Shown: positions 7,245 to 14,234 of the stretch, in pieces
Position numbering within the stretch: position 1 is the first letter of the stretch
Layout of the letters: the number at the start of each line of letters is the position of its first letter
Source: Ruminococcus flavefaciens
Lineage (GTDB): Bacteria > Bacillota > Clostridia > Oscillospirales > Ruminococcaceae
NCBI GenBank assembly: GCA_002373775.1
Contig: DFJW01000103.1
Span: 1-17,919 of the forward strand
Direction of reading: 5' to 3'
Length of the DNA: 17,919 nt
Program-made: the position numbers and the translations under genes
The notes under the pieces: generated by a model
Database searches by the model: none
Told to the model about the DNA's origin: nothing
Seen by the model: the letters and a program-made list of their open reading frames with translations, nothing else

Positions 7245-8225
7245 TCATATCGTATTCATGATATCAGCACAGAGCGCAGAAAGCACCAGCGGTATGCTGA
7301 CGTTGCTCTCGATAGCACGCCATGCTTTCTCGACATGTACATTTATACGCGCCGCCTGATAAGCTGTGATACCTCTGGAAAGCCTGAGTGCATCTCTCCG
7401 GGAACAGCCTATATCCGCGGATTCCGGTGCTCTTGCAAGAACAGCAGCGTCCCTGACCAGCTTTCCCAGCATGGAAAGCACTTCACGGACTTCGTTCCTT
7501 TCCCGGCTGGCGCTGAAAAATAACGCATTGAGCGTATATTCATCTTTCCTTATTATACTATCTGCCAGCGATTTTGTCAAATCCACGCGCTTTCTCAGCT
7601 GCTCATTTACTATATACGACTCACACATGCCGATATTCCCATGAAAACAGCTGACAGCCCTTTTTATATCTTCCTCACTGTGACCTGCCTCAGCAAGGGC
7701 AGCAGCTGCTTCCTGCTCAGTACAGAGCGATGTGCCGAAACAGGCACATCTTGATATCACAGTGGGAAGGAAATCAGATTTTGATTCAGATGTGAATATG
7801 AAATAAGCATGATCCGGCGGCTCTTCGATAAGCTTCAGCAGCGTATTCTGAGTACGCGGATCAACACTGTGGCAGTCGGTGAATATATATACCTTGCGTC
7901 CGCTGCTGTTGTTCGGCATCACAAAGGCGTCGCTGATGACAGAGCGTGCTGTTTCCACCGAGTATCCGCCCAGCTTTCCGCTGGAAGGGACATATGTCAC
8001 GTCCGGATTAGTCAGTCTTCCCGTGGTCTGACAGCCGCGGCACTTTCCGCACGGTCTGCCGTCTTCCGGCGATTCGCACATAAGCAGCGTTGTGTAATAC
8101 TTCGCCATCAGTTTCCTGCCGCTGCCCTTTTCACCGTAAAACAAGACAGTATGTGCAGCTTTGTCTCTCCTGACCATGCTCCCGAGAGTTGAGAGCAGGT
8201 ATTCATTTCCGTATATCTTTTTCAT
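7245..8225 (-). CDS. holB: DNA polymerase III delta-prime subunit
   Basis: Clamp-loader subunit of the replicative polymerase. The 326 aa comprise an N-terminal AAA+ fold, a zinc module and a C-terminal collar domain. The P-loop remnant is GEKGSGRK at 31-38. The zinc ligands are Cys50, Cys59, Cys62 and Cys65. The sensor/Walker B region is KVYIFTDCHSVDPRTQN at 111-127, followed by LLKLIEEPP. The arginine-finger motif SRC at 158-160 is intact, as required to trigger ATP hydrolysis in the neighbouring DnaX subunit. The P-loop keeps a Lys, so weak nucleotide binding is possible, although delta-prime does not normally hydrolyse ATP. A GAGGAAG site precedes the ATG. It lies 53 bp after the decarboxylase gene. 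Confidence 0.94.
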   Translation of the reverse strand: MKKIYGNEYLLSTLGSMVRRDKAAHTVLFYGEKGSGRKLMAKYYTTLLMCESPEDGRPCGKCRGCQTTGRLTNPDVTYVPSSGKLGGYSVETARSVISDAFVMPNNSSGRKVYIFTDCHSVDPRTQNTLLKLIEEPPDHAYFIFTSESKSDFLPTVISRCACFGTSLCTEQEAAAALAEAGHSEEDIKRAVSCFHGNIGMCESYIVNEQLRKRVDLTKSLADSIIRKDEYTLNALFFSASRERNEVREVLSMLGKLVRDAAVLARAPESADIGCSRRDALRLSRGITAYQAARINVHVEKAWRAIESNVSIPLVLSALCADIMNTI

Positions 8226-8278
8226 ACTTCCTCATTTCAGTATCAGCATTACAAGCTGATGATGTATTTCGGCAAATA

Positions 8279-9604
8279 CTATTTTACCACATTTACAGAT
8301 CCGATTCCATACCTTTTGAAAATATTTATACATTCACGGCTGATTATCTCTCCGCTTGCGGCTATCGGCACAGCCGGAGGACACGGCACGTTCACTGCGC
8401 CGCATATTCGTCCTTCTGCTTCTTCAACAGGTATCTCCTCACATGGCGCGAATACTGCATCACGGATGCTCATCACGCGCTCAGGCTCCGGGAAACATAC
8501 TCTGTCCTGTACGGGCGGTATGCGCCGTGTTCCTTTCAGAACATGCTCCAGTATCTCTTCAAGTCTCAGTACATCATCCACGCTGCATGACGGCGACATG
8601 AGCAGCACGCAAAGTTCGCTGTCCGCATACTCATATTCGCATCCGTTTTTACGCAGAGCCTCAGCAAGTTCACCGCCGTCATATCCGCTTTCTGACGCCT
8701 TTATCGTGATATGAAAAGGATCGCCGTCCGAAAACAGCAGTCTGCCGGAAAAACGTCTCCGCAAGCCTTCAAGATACGGAAGGAGCTTTGCGATATCCTC
8801 ATTTATCCTCTCGCTGATATACTTATTGCATACATCCAGAGAAGCCATAATAAGATATGAAGGGCTCGTAGAACCGAAAAGTCCCATTGCCTGTTTAAGC
8901 ATCCCCGCATATTCGCTCCGTGATGTGTGGAGATATGCCGCTCCTGTGAACGCCGGCAGCATTTTATGAGCAGAATCACAGCACATATCTGCGCCGAGAT
9001 GTATCGGGTGCAGATTTCCGGGCATGAACCGCAGATGTGCTCCGTGCGCATTATCCACTATAAGACGTGCATCATACCTATGACATATCCCGGCTATGCC
9101 TCTTATATCAGCGGTCTTTCCGGTGTAATCCGGAGACGTGACGTATATACACGACGGCTGCGTGCATTTTTTCAGTTTCTCCTCCACATCCTTCAGGGAG
9201 ATGCTTCCGGAGAGTATCCCGCCGGAATAATCCGGCATCAGCCAATCCACTTCCATGCCAAGGAGAGCTGCTGCATTCAGGAATGCACGGTGTACGTTCC
9301 TTACAGCTATCACATGCCTCCCCTCCTGCTTCATGACCGCGAGCATCGCCTGTATGCAGAGTGTCGAGCCTCCTGCTGACCAGACAGTGGCAGCAGTCCC
9401 GTAAATCTCTGAGGTGTTCCTCTCGCCGGCAGCTATTATGCCGTCAGCTTCAAAAAGACTGTCCGCCCCGACTATCTCGGTAATATCCATATCATAAAGC
9501 TCCGGCGGCAGTCCATAGCCCTTCCCCTTATGGCCGGGCATATGGCATCGCAGTTTGCCGGATGCGCAATAATCTTTCAGAAAATCATAAACTGGAGTAT
9601 CCAT
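8279..9604 (-). CDS. Orn/Lys/Arg decarboxylase-family PLP enzyme (YaaO type)
   Basis: Fold type I PLP enzyme that probably decarboxylates a basic amino acid to a polyamine precursor; whether Lys, Arg or Orn cannot be read. It has 441 aa from the chosen start. Motifs: CHMPGHKG at 20-27, the family's opening signature; VDNAHGAH at 183-190, with Asp184 binding the pyridine nitrogen and His187 stacking; and DSAHKMLPAFTGAA at 210-223, with Lys214 as Schiff-base lysine. An ATG 21 bp further upstream (at 9625) is in frame but has no ribosome binding site, while the ATG at 9604 has GGAG 9 nt upstream and gives the family-like N-terminus MDTPVYDFL. In Bacillus subtilis yaaO lies near tmk and holB; tmk, yaaQ and yaaR are absent here. 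Confidence 0.88.
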   Translation of the reverse strand: MDTPVYDFLKDYCASGKLRCHMPGHKGKGYGLPPELYDMDITEIVGADSLFEADGIIAAGERNTSEIYGTAATVWSAGGSTLCIQAMLAVMKQEGRHVIAVRNVHRAFLNAAALLGMEVDWLMPDYSGGILSGSISLKDVEEKLKKCTQPSCIYVTSPDYTGKTADIRGIAGICHRYDARLIVDNAHGAHLRFMPGNLHPIHLGADMCCDSAHKMLPAFTGAAYLHTSRSEYAGMLKQAMGLFGSTSPSYLIMASLDVCNKYISERINEDIAKLLPYLEGLRRRFSGRLLFSDGDPFHITIKASESGYDGGELAEALRKNGCEYEYADSELCVLLMSPSCSVDDVLRLEEILEHVLKGTRRIPPVQDRVCFPEPERVMSIRDAVFAPCEEIPVEEAEGRICGAVNVPCPPAVPIAASGEIISRECINIFKRYGIGSVNVVK

Positions 9605-9649
9605 CCTGTTCTTCTCCGTTCCCATTGCTGTAATGATATCCGCAAGGCA

Positions 9650-9946
9650 TCACATGATGTAATATCTGAGTATGCGGAATATCCGCAGTCTTGCCCTTGA
9701 CATCGCCGCAGATACCGCCTGAGGTGTGACGCCGAGCACATCAGCTATGCTCACCACATCCATCCTCTTGAAATAGTATAACATAATTATCTCCTTTTGT
9801 CTCGGGGTAAGGTCATTATTTATTATTTTTAACAGTATTCGTCTCAATCTTTCCCCTTTATCATTTTCTTCTCCTTCCAGTATTCTTCTTATACCATTAT
9901 CTGCTTCACCGGTGAAGGTATCGGAATAGCTTTTCCGTCTTGACAT
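9650..9946 (-). CDS. Small sigma-factor region 4-like DNA-binding protein
   Basis: A 98-aa protein whose C-terminal half (about 45-95) is a sigma-70 region 4 helix-turn-helix: LTPRQKEIIMLYYFKRMDVV, then SIADVLGVTPQAVSAAMSRA, then RLRIF. No region 2 is present, so it cannot act as an ordinary sigma factor alone; it may be a regulator, an anti-sigma-like decoy or half of a split sigma factor. The N-terminal 40 residues are charged and unrecognised. AGGAGG lies 10 nt before the ATG. It is the first gene of the decarboxylase-holB-ricT-queH-ybaK unit, 45 bp before the decarboxylase start. The leader upstream contains a perfect 11-bp hairpin and a LexA-like box, so this gene is the most directly regulated member of the operon. 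Confidence 0.85.
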   Translation of the reverse strand: MSRRKSYSDTFTGEADNGIRRILEGEENDKGERLRRILLKIINNDLTPRQKEIIMLYYFKRMDVVSIADVLGVTPQAVSAAMSRARLRIFRILRYYIM

Positions 9947-9986
9947 GCAGCTGAAACCTCCTTTTATATACGTCTGTACTATTTAA

Positions 9987-10018
9987 TCAGCACTGAACCC
10001 TATATATTTCAGTGCTGA
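9987..10018 (-). promoter_or_regulatory. Hairpin in the leader of the sigma-like gene
   Basis: A perfect 11-bp inverted repeat, TCAGCACTGAA (9987-9997) / TTCAGTGCTGA (10008-10018), with a 10-nt AT-rich loop. On the minus-strand transcript it lies between the promoter and the ribosome binding site, about 40 nt before the start codon. The sequence after it (TTAAATAGT) has no strong U tract, so it is more likely a protein-binding or mRNA-stabilising element than a terminator. Confidence 0.6.
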
Positions 10019-10051
10019 CCGGCAAATGTGAATGGTGCGGCAGCTATTATC

Positions 10052-10063
10052 GAACTAATGTTC
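10052..10063 (-). promoter_or_regulatory. Candidate LexA (SOS) box
   Basis: GAACTAATGTTC is an exact GAAC-N4-GTTC palindrome with an outer C (CGAAC), matching the Firmicutes LexA/DinR box. It lies about 11-22 bp downstream of the predicted transcription start of the minus-strand operon, a normal place for a repressor. It is the only GAAC-N4-GTTC I noticed in the window. LexA itself is not encoded here. Confidence 0.6.
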
Positions 10064-10080
10064 TATTCCTTGCAATTCAT

Positions 10081-10109
10081 ATTATATCTCACTTCATTCT
10101 CTTTGTCAA
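10081..10109 (-). promoter_or_regulatory. Consensus promoter of the sigma-like/decarboxylase/holB operon
   Basis: On the minus strand, TTGACA (10109-10104), a 17-bp spacer, and TATAAT (10086-10081), perfect in both boxes and spacing. The expected start is near 10074, giving a leader of about 128 nt with the LexA-like box and the 11-bp hairpin. Confidence 0.87.
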
Positions 10110-10323
10110 TACCGGAACATATATTTTATTGTTTTACCATCACAGGTCGCTGAACTGTTCTTATGCACCGCTTCATAATCCTCGTTACGGATCCGGCTGC
10201 TAATTACATATTTTATCTCCGGATATGTAGGAAGTTTTTGACAAAAAAATCAATAACGATTTGTTATTTATTCCAAAAAATTTGAATTTGGTATAATTTC
10301 AACCGGGAATTTTTAAGAAAGTG
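10110..10323. other. A+T-rich intergenic stretch between divergent units
   Basis: No credible gene. It holds a compact GAACTGTTC palindrome (near 10153-10162), a distant ATCCGG/CCGGAT pair (10191-10196 / 10219-10224), a TTGACA at 10238-10243 without a good -10 box, a 6-bp inverted repeat AATAAC/GTTATT (10252-10257 / 10263-10268), and an extended -10 TGGTATAAT ending at 10297 with no good -35. These may be minor promoters for the downstream plus-strand operon. Confidence 0.4.
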
Positions 10324-10352
10324 TTGATTTTTTTCTCTGTATAAGGTATAAT
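10324..10352 (+). promoter_or_regulatory. Main promoter of the 816-aa protein/TPR operon
   Basis: TTGATT at 10324-10329, a 17-bp spacer, and TATAAT at 10347-10352. The start is expected near 10359, directly before the structured leader. Confidence 0.78.
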
Positions 10353-10359
10353 GTAGGTG

Positions 10360-10489
10360 TATTGATTTGCCCTGTAAGAGCGATCGTTCTTGCCGGACCA
10401 CATACCGGCATCAGGGCACCCGGAAATCGGCGGCGTCTCTGCCGTAAAGAGACGGCTGCGGCTTTCTGCTGCGGCAGGGGAGAGAGTTT
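10360..10489 (+). ncRNA. Structured 5' leader RNA (candidate cis-regulator)
   Basis: The 130-nt leader folds by eye into a three-way junction. The closing stem is TGCCCTG (10368-10374) / CAGGGCA (10412-10418). The first arm is AAGAGC-GATC-GTTCTT (10376-10391) and the second TGCCGG / CCGGCA (about 10391-10396 / 10405-10410). A separate hairpin, CGTCTCT / AGAGACG (10434-10440 / 10448-10454), follows. An alternative helix pairs CTCTGCCG (10437-10444) with CGGCAGGG (10472-10479), which would break that hairpin and cover the GGGGAG ribosome binding site. I do not recognise it as a known riboswitch class. There is no U-tracted terminator, so any control would act on translation. Confidence 0.5.
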
Positions 10490-12940
10490 ATGGATATTAC
10501 GCTCGTAACTACCACTTTCAACGATGAGGTCCACGGAACCGACAATGATAAGCGTACCGGATGCGGCATCAGCCTTATCAAAGCTGAGAATGTCACCAGA
10601 TTCCGCCGTGGAAACAAAATGACCGACCTCAAGGAGATCACCTGTGACAAGTGTAAGTACGCCCTCACAAAAAAGATAATCAGGGCAGATAAAAAAGAGA
10701 TGAGAGAACTGCTCAGGGAAGAGCGCATGCGCTCTAAGAAGGGCATCGAAGATGAGACTATCGTCCCGCTCGGCAATACAGTTGCAAAGATCACCAAATC
10801 TCCCGAACAGAGAGAAAGAGAAGAGCAGGAAAAGAGAGCTGCCGCAGAGGCTGCTGCCGCTGCCAAGCATAAGGCTGAGGAGGCTGCAAGAGAAGCTGAA
10901 GAGGCTGCAAGACGTGAAGCCGAGGAAGCTGCAAGACTTGAAGCTGAAAAGGCTGCTCAGGCTGCTGCTCAGAGAACTATCCCCGGCACCGGCGTTGCTA
11001 TGGACAGTGACCTGGCAGCATTCGCTATAGAAGTTCCCAAGGAAGAAGAACCGGCTCCGGTCCAGGACGATTTCCTCGCTCAGTTCGCTATACAGAAACC
11101 GGAAGCAGAAGAGCCCGATGCTCCTGCAATGCAGGCTCCGGCACAGGATGACTTCCTCGCTCAGTTCGCTATCCCCACGCCCGGTGCTCCGGAACCGCCT
11201 GTACAGGTGCTCCCTGCTGATGCGTATGACACCGGTAATGGCGGCATGGCAGACATCGGCACAGATGAGCCTGAGGAAACTCCGGCATACAACAGTGCTC
11301 CTAACATCGACATAAACAGCGAAGAAGATATAATGAAGATGTTCTCCGTAGGTCAGCCCAATGTATCACAGGAAACAAGCGCTTACGAGAACACCGCTGA
11401 AATAATAGACGTCGCAGAGAATGAACTCACTGCTGCTGAAGCTTATCAGCAGGAAGTTCAGGAGGCTGAAGAAGAGAACGTTGAGGTCGATCTCAACGGA
11501 AACAGTGACTGGGATCGCGTTGCAAACCAGATATTCGGATACGCAGGCTCCCCTGCTTCAGCTGAAATGGATGAGCTTCCCGGACTCGACAATGCTCCGG
11601 CTCAGAAACCGGCTGCTCCTCCGGTGCTTGAGGATATCTCAGTTCCTCAGCCGGCTGCTCCGGTCCTCGAAGACCTTTCAGCACCTCAGCAGACTGCTCC
11701 GGTACTCGAAGACCTTTCAGCTTATCAGCAGAATACTGCCCCGGTGCTTGATGATATATCTGTTCCCGGCGGATACGAAGAGCCCGCTTATACAAGCGGA
11801 TCTGATGCCGAAGGCCTCTCCGATGAAGAGGACTATGAAGAACAGTACGATGAATATGATGGATCCTATGAAGATGAGGATACTTCCGGAGATTCTTCCG
11901 AGCAGCTCATACCTACCACTCCGGACGAAGACATTTCCGCAGACTCAACCAGCAATGCCACAGAGATCGACGAGGAAAATGATATGAATAAGTACAGATA
12001 CAGCACACCTATATTCGCAGACGAAATCAAACCCCAGCAGCCGGTACAGCCTCAGCCTGCACCACAGGCAAGACCTGTAGCTCCTGCCGCAATGGCTGCT
12101 CCGGAACAGCTCCAGGTAATAACTGTTCCGCAGTTCATGGGTTATGATATGAACGGTCAGCCCGTTTATCAGAATGTTCAGATGCACATGACCGGCAGAG
12201 ATGCCAACGGTATGCCTGTATTCACTCCTATAGCTAATCAGGGCGGAATGCCTATGCCGTCTGCTATACCGCCTGTTCAGCCCGAACAGCCTCAGATGCA
12301 GCAGCCGGTACAGCCTGTCCAGCAGGCAGCTGCTCCTCAGGTACAGCGTCCGGTACAGCCCGTTCAGCAGGCTGCTCCTCAGGTACAGCGTCCGGTACAG
12401 CCCGTTCAGCAGGCTGCTGCTCCTCAGGTACAGCGTCCGGCACAGCCCGTTCAGCAGGCAGCTGCTCCCAAGGTACAGCCCCAGACTCAGCAGAACAGCG
12501 GCACTTATGTACCTCCTACTGCAAACATCTCAAAGATCGCTGTAAATCCGCATAAGTCCACTTCTCAGGCATTCATAAACGCTATTGCAAGCTCCAAGAA
12601 TTACGCTGACAAGAACCTTATCGAAACACAGGGCCTCAAGCAGAACGCTGCATTCTTCGATTCAGTTGAAGACGTTCTCTCACAGATGGGTGATAACTCC
12701 GCTAAGCAGAAGCTCCAGCAGCAGGCTGCCGCTAAGAAGAACGTTCCCGTATACGAAGAATATAAAGGTCCCGGAAGAGCTGCTGCTCCGAGAAGCACTC
12801 CCTCTTCATCATCTTCTTCAAACTCTTCTTCCAGCAATGACGATATGCGTTTCATGACCAAGTCAGAACTCAAGGCTAAGAAAAAGCAGGATAAGATCGA
12901 CGCTAAATTCAAGAAGGATATGGCGAAGAGAGGTCTCTGA
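10490..12940 (+). CDS. 816-aa low-complexity protein with N-terminal CxxC element and Pro/Gln repeats, unknown function
   Basis: I do not recognise the family. Residues 1-60 form a small, probably zinc-binding element (His15, Cys25 in TGCGIS, and Cys52/Cys55 in ITCDKCK). About 100-165 is an Ala/Glu/Arg coiled-coil stretch with EEAAR repeats. At about 170-235 come two copies of DDFLAQFAI plus a weaker DLAAFAI. At about 375-430 come five variants of APVLEDLS-type repeats, then an acidic region near 440-500. About 540-575 contains QFMGYDMNGQPVYQ, and about 600-665 has four Gln/Pro/Ala repeats of 14-15 aa. The last 140 residues look conserved (ISKIAVNPHKSTSQAFINAI, QNAAFFDSVEDVLSQM), with a Ser tract and a Lys-rich tail. 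No signal peptide or membrane segment is visible, so it is probably cytosolic. It is followed by a TPR-like protein 69 bp downstream with no terminator. GGGGAG precedes the ATG by 7 nt. Confidence 0.8.
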   Translation: MDITLVTTTFNDEVHGTDNDKRTGCGISLIKAENVTRFRRGNKMTDLKEITCDKCKYALTKKIIRADKKEMRELLREERMRSKKGIEDETIVPLGNTVAKITKSPEQREREEQEKRAAAEAAAAAKHKAEEAAREAEEAARREAEEAARLEAEKAAQAAAQRTIPGTGVAMDSDLAAFAIEVPKEEEPAPVQDDFLAQFAIQKPEAEEPDAPAMQAPAQDDFLAQFAIPTPGAPEPPVQVLPADAYDTGNGGMADIGTDEPEETPAYNSAPNIDINSEEDIMKMFSVGQPNVSQETSAYENTAEIIDVAENELTAAEAYQQEVQEAEEENVEVDLNGNSDWDRVANQIFGYAGSPASAEMDELPGLDNAPAQKPAAPPVLEDISVPQPAAPVLEDLSAPQQTAPVLEDLSAYQQNTAPVLDDISVPGGYEEPAYTSGSDAEGLSDEEDYEEQYDEYDGSYEDEDTSGDSSEQLIPTTPDEDISADSTSNATEIDEENDMNKYRYSTPIFADEIKPQQPVQPQPAPQARPVAPAAMAAPEQLQVITVPQFMGYDMNGQPVYQNVQMHMTGRDANGMPVFTPIANQGGMPMPSAIPPVQPEQPQMQQPVQPVQQAAAPQVQRPVQPVQQAAPQVQRPVQPVQQAAAPQVQRPAQPVQQAAAPKVQPQTQQNSGTYVPPTANISKIAVNPHKSTSQAFINAIASSKNYADKNLIETQGLKQNAAFFDSVEDVLSQMGDNSAKQKLQQQAAAKKNVPVYEEYKGPGRAAAPRSTPSSSSSSNSSSSNDDMRFMTKSELKAKKKQDKIDAKFKKDMAKRGL
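11614..11767 (+). repeat. Degenerate APVLEDLS repeats within the 816-aa protein gene
   Basis: About four to five imperfect units of 36-42 bp encoding (A/P)PVLEDLSAPQQ variants. The middle units share CTCGAAGACCTTTCAGC. The copies differ mostly in silent or conservative positions, suggesting an old in-frame tandem duplication. Confidence 0.7.
12308..12484 (+). repeat. 45-bp in-frame tandem repeat in the 816-aa protein gene
   Basis: Four head-to-tail copies: 12308-12352 (45 bp), 12353-12394 (42 bp, lacking one Ala codon), 12395-12439 (45 bp) and 12440-12484 (45 bp, more diverged at its end). Each encodes a QPVQQAAAPQVQRP-type unit. DNA-level identity is high, as in a copy-number-variable coding repeat; unit changes keep the frame. 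Confidence 0.88.
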
Positions 12941-12957
12941 TAAAACAAACATCATAT

Positions 12958-12978
12958 TGGGCGGTCATTGGCCGCCCA
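12958..12978 (+). other. Intercistronic hairpin between the 816-aa protein and TPR genes
   Basis: A 7-bp GC-rich stem, TGGGCGG (12958-12964) / CCGCCCA (12972-12978), with a 7-nt loop and no following T tract. It may stabilise or process the mRNA between the two cistrons rather than terminate it. Confidence 0.55.
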
Positions 12979-13009
12979 TATCACTATATTACGAAACGAG
13001 GATCCCCCT

Positions 13010-14110
13010 ATGAATTATGATGAAATACTGGCACAGCTCCGCTCTCAGCTCGGCGACTCAAGAGAAGAGAACAGCAAAATTCTGAAAGAGGCAGCCGATA
13101 AGTTCGCAAAGGAAGGCAATGCTGTCGGAATAGAAGCAGTAAGTGTCCTGCTTATCGAGAATATGCCCGATTCTCAGCGCGAAGAGCTGAAGCGACTTAC
13201 ATACATAGATGATACACGTCTTGATATATATCACGATAAAATAGTAAAACTGATAAATGAGAGCAAATACACAGAGGCAAAGCCGATGGCTGAAAAGCTC
13301 TATAAAAAGATCAGAATGGAGTACGGTGAGGGCGAAAAAGCTAAGTTCGTTTCACTGCGCAACCCCTTTGAGGACAATCTCTGTCAGGCTCTCTTCAAGA
13401 GCGACAAGATACTCACACGCGCTCCTTTTGATTTTGCCGAGTTCATAACCACTTATGGTTTCCTGCTCGTTGAAACAGGCTCTCCGCTGGATGCCATACC
13501 TGTACTTGAAACTGCTATAGAATACAATCCCGTTGACTGCGGTCCGAAATTTGAGCTGGCAGAGGTATACAAGCTCCTGAAAAACAAGAAAAAGATAGTT
13601 GACATCAGCCGCGACACTCTCCGCGTCGCTTCATCACCTATCGCTATCGCTCGCTGCTATGCCAATATCGGCTACGCACTCACTGACTACAGAGAATATG
13701 AGGACGCTGCTGCATTCTACACAGCAAGTGTCATGTTTGCTCCTAATCCGGCTATCCCCAACGAAATGCAGCATCTTGCTGATCTCAAGGGTTCACCGAT
13801 CACTCATCCGAGCCGTGAGAAGACTATCGAGATAATGAAGAAATATGACATCGAATTAGGTCCGAATCAGGATGTTATCAATGTTGCCGCACAGCTGGCT
13901 AATCATTACATTGAAAAGGATGATATCCCCAACGCTGTCAACGCTCTGAAGATCACTTACAACCTCACTCTTGATGAGCGTGTTAAAGATCTTATTCTCA
14001 GATACGATCCGAAATCACCTCTCTATGTGCCGACTCCGGAGGGGAAACCATCCGCCGAGGATACAAGAGTCAATATTACCAGAACGGATAATCCGTCACC
14101 ACAGAAATGA
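13010..14110 (+). CDS. TPR-like repeat protein, unknown function
   Basis: A 366-aa cytosolic protein, mostly helical. TPR-like helix pairs are visible around 140-185 (FITTYGFLLVETGSPLDAIP, then VLETAIEYNPVDCGPKFELA), 205-245 (AIARCYANIGYALTDYREYE, then DAAAFYTASVMFAPN) and 285-320 (VAAQLANHYIEKDDIPNAVN). The C-terminus ends in a short Pro/Lys tail. No signal peptide, membrane segment or catalytic motif is seen. The chosen ATG has GAGG 8 nt upstream; a TTG further upstream at 12968 lies within the intercistronic hairpin and has no ribosome binding site. It probably shares the promoter of the 816-aa protein gene, so the two may work together, with this protein as a scaffold or adaptor. That is inference from position only. 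Confidence 0.82.
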   Translation: MNYDEILAQLRSQLGDSREENSKILKEAADKFAKEGNAVGIEAVSVLLIENMPDSQREELKRLTYIDDTRLDIYHDKIVKLINESKYTEAKPMAEKLYKKIRMEYGEGEKAKFVSLRNPFEDNLCQALFKSDKILTRAPFDFAEFITTYGFLLVETGSPLDAIPVLETAIEYNPVDCGPKFELAEVYKLLKNKKKIVDISRDTLRVASSPIAIARCYANIGYALTDYREYEDAAAFYTASVMFAPNPAIPNEMQHLADLKGSPITHPSREKTIEIMKKYDIELGPNQDVINVAAQLANHYIEKDDIPNAVNALKITYNLTLDERVKDLILRYDPKSPLYVPTPEGKPSAEDTRVNITRTDNPSPQK

Positions 14111-14163
14111 CCGATGCACAAGGCATTGTCATATATTTACCTTCTCTTCCCTGGCAGTGCATA

Positions 14164-14200
14164 AAAATACCGGACCTGATATCAGGTCCGGTATTTTGTT
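14164..14200 (+). terminator. Perfect palindromic bidirectional terminator
   Basis: A 34-bp perfect palindrome (14164-14197) with 17-bp arms, AAAATACCGGACCTGAT and its complement. It carries T runs on both strands (TATTTTGTTTT on plus, TATTTTTATG on minus). It separates the TPR gene from the convergent prfB. Confidence 0.94.
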
Positions 14201-14234
14201 TTCCCGGTCAGTGTCATCTGCACGGGATCATTTA

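Noticed and set aside
9605..9625. Upstream ATG start of the decarboxylase
   Set aside because: No ribosome binding site before it; the ATG at 9604 has GGAG at 9 nt and fits the family N-terminus. It remains possible.
10153..10162. GAACTGTTC as a second LexA box
   Set aside because: The half-sites are separated by one base rather than four, so it does not fit the LexA box.
10012..10203. 63-codon frame in the spacer before the 816-aa protein gene
   Set aside because: It spans the minus-strand promoter and LexA-like box, has no ribosome binding site, and is rich in codons typical of A+T-rich noncoding DNA.
12308..12484. CRISPR-like repeat array
   Set aside because: The units are contiguous without spacers and in frame within a coding region, so they are a protein repeat.
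12968..13009. Upstream TTG start for the TPR-like protein
   Set aside because: The TTG lies in the loop of the intercistronic hairpin and has no ribosome binding site, while the ATG at 13010 has GAGG at 8 nt.
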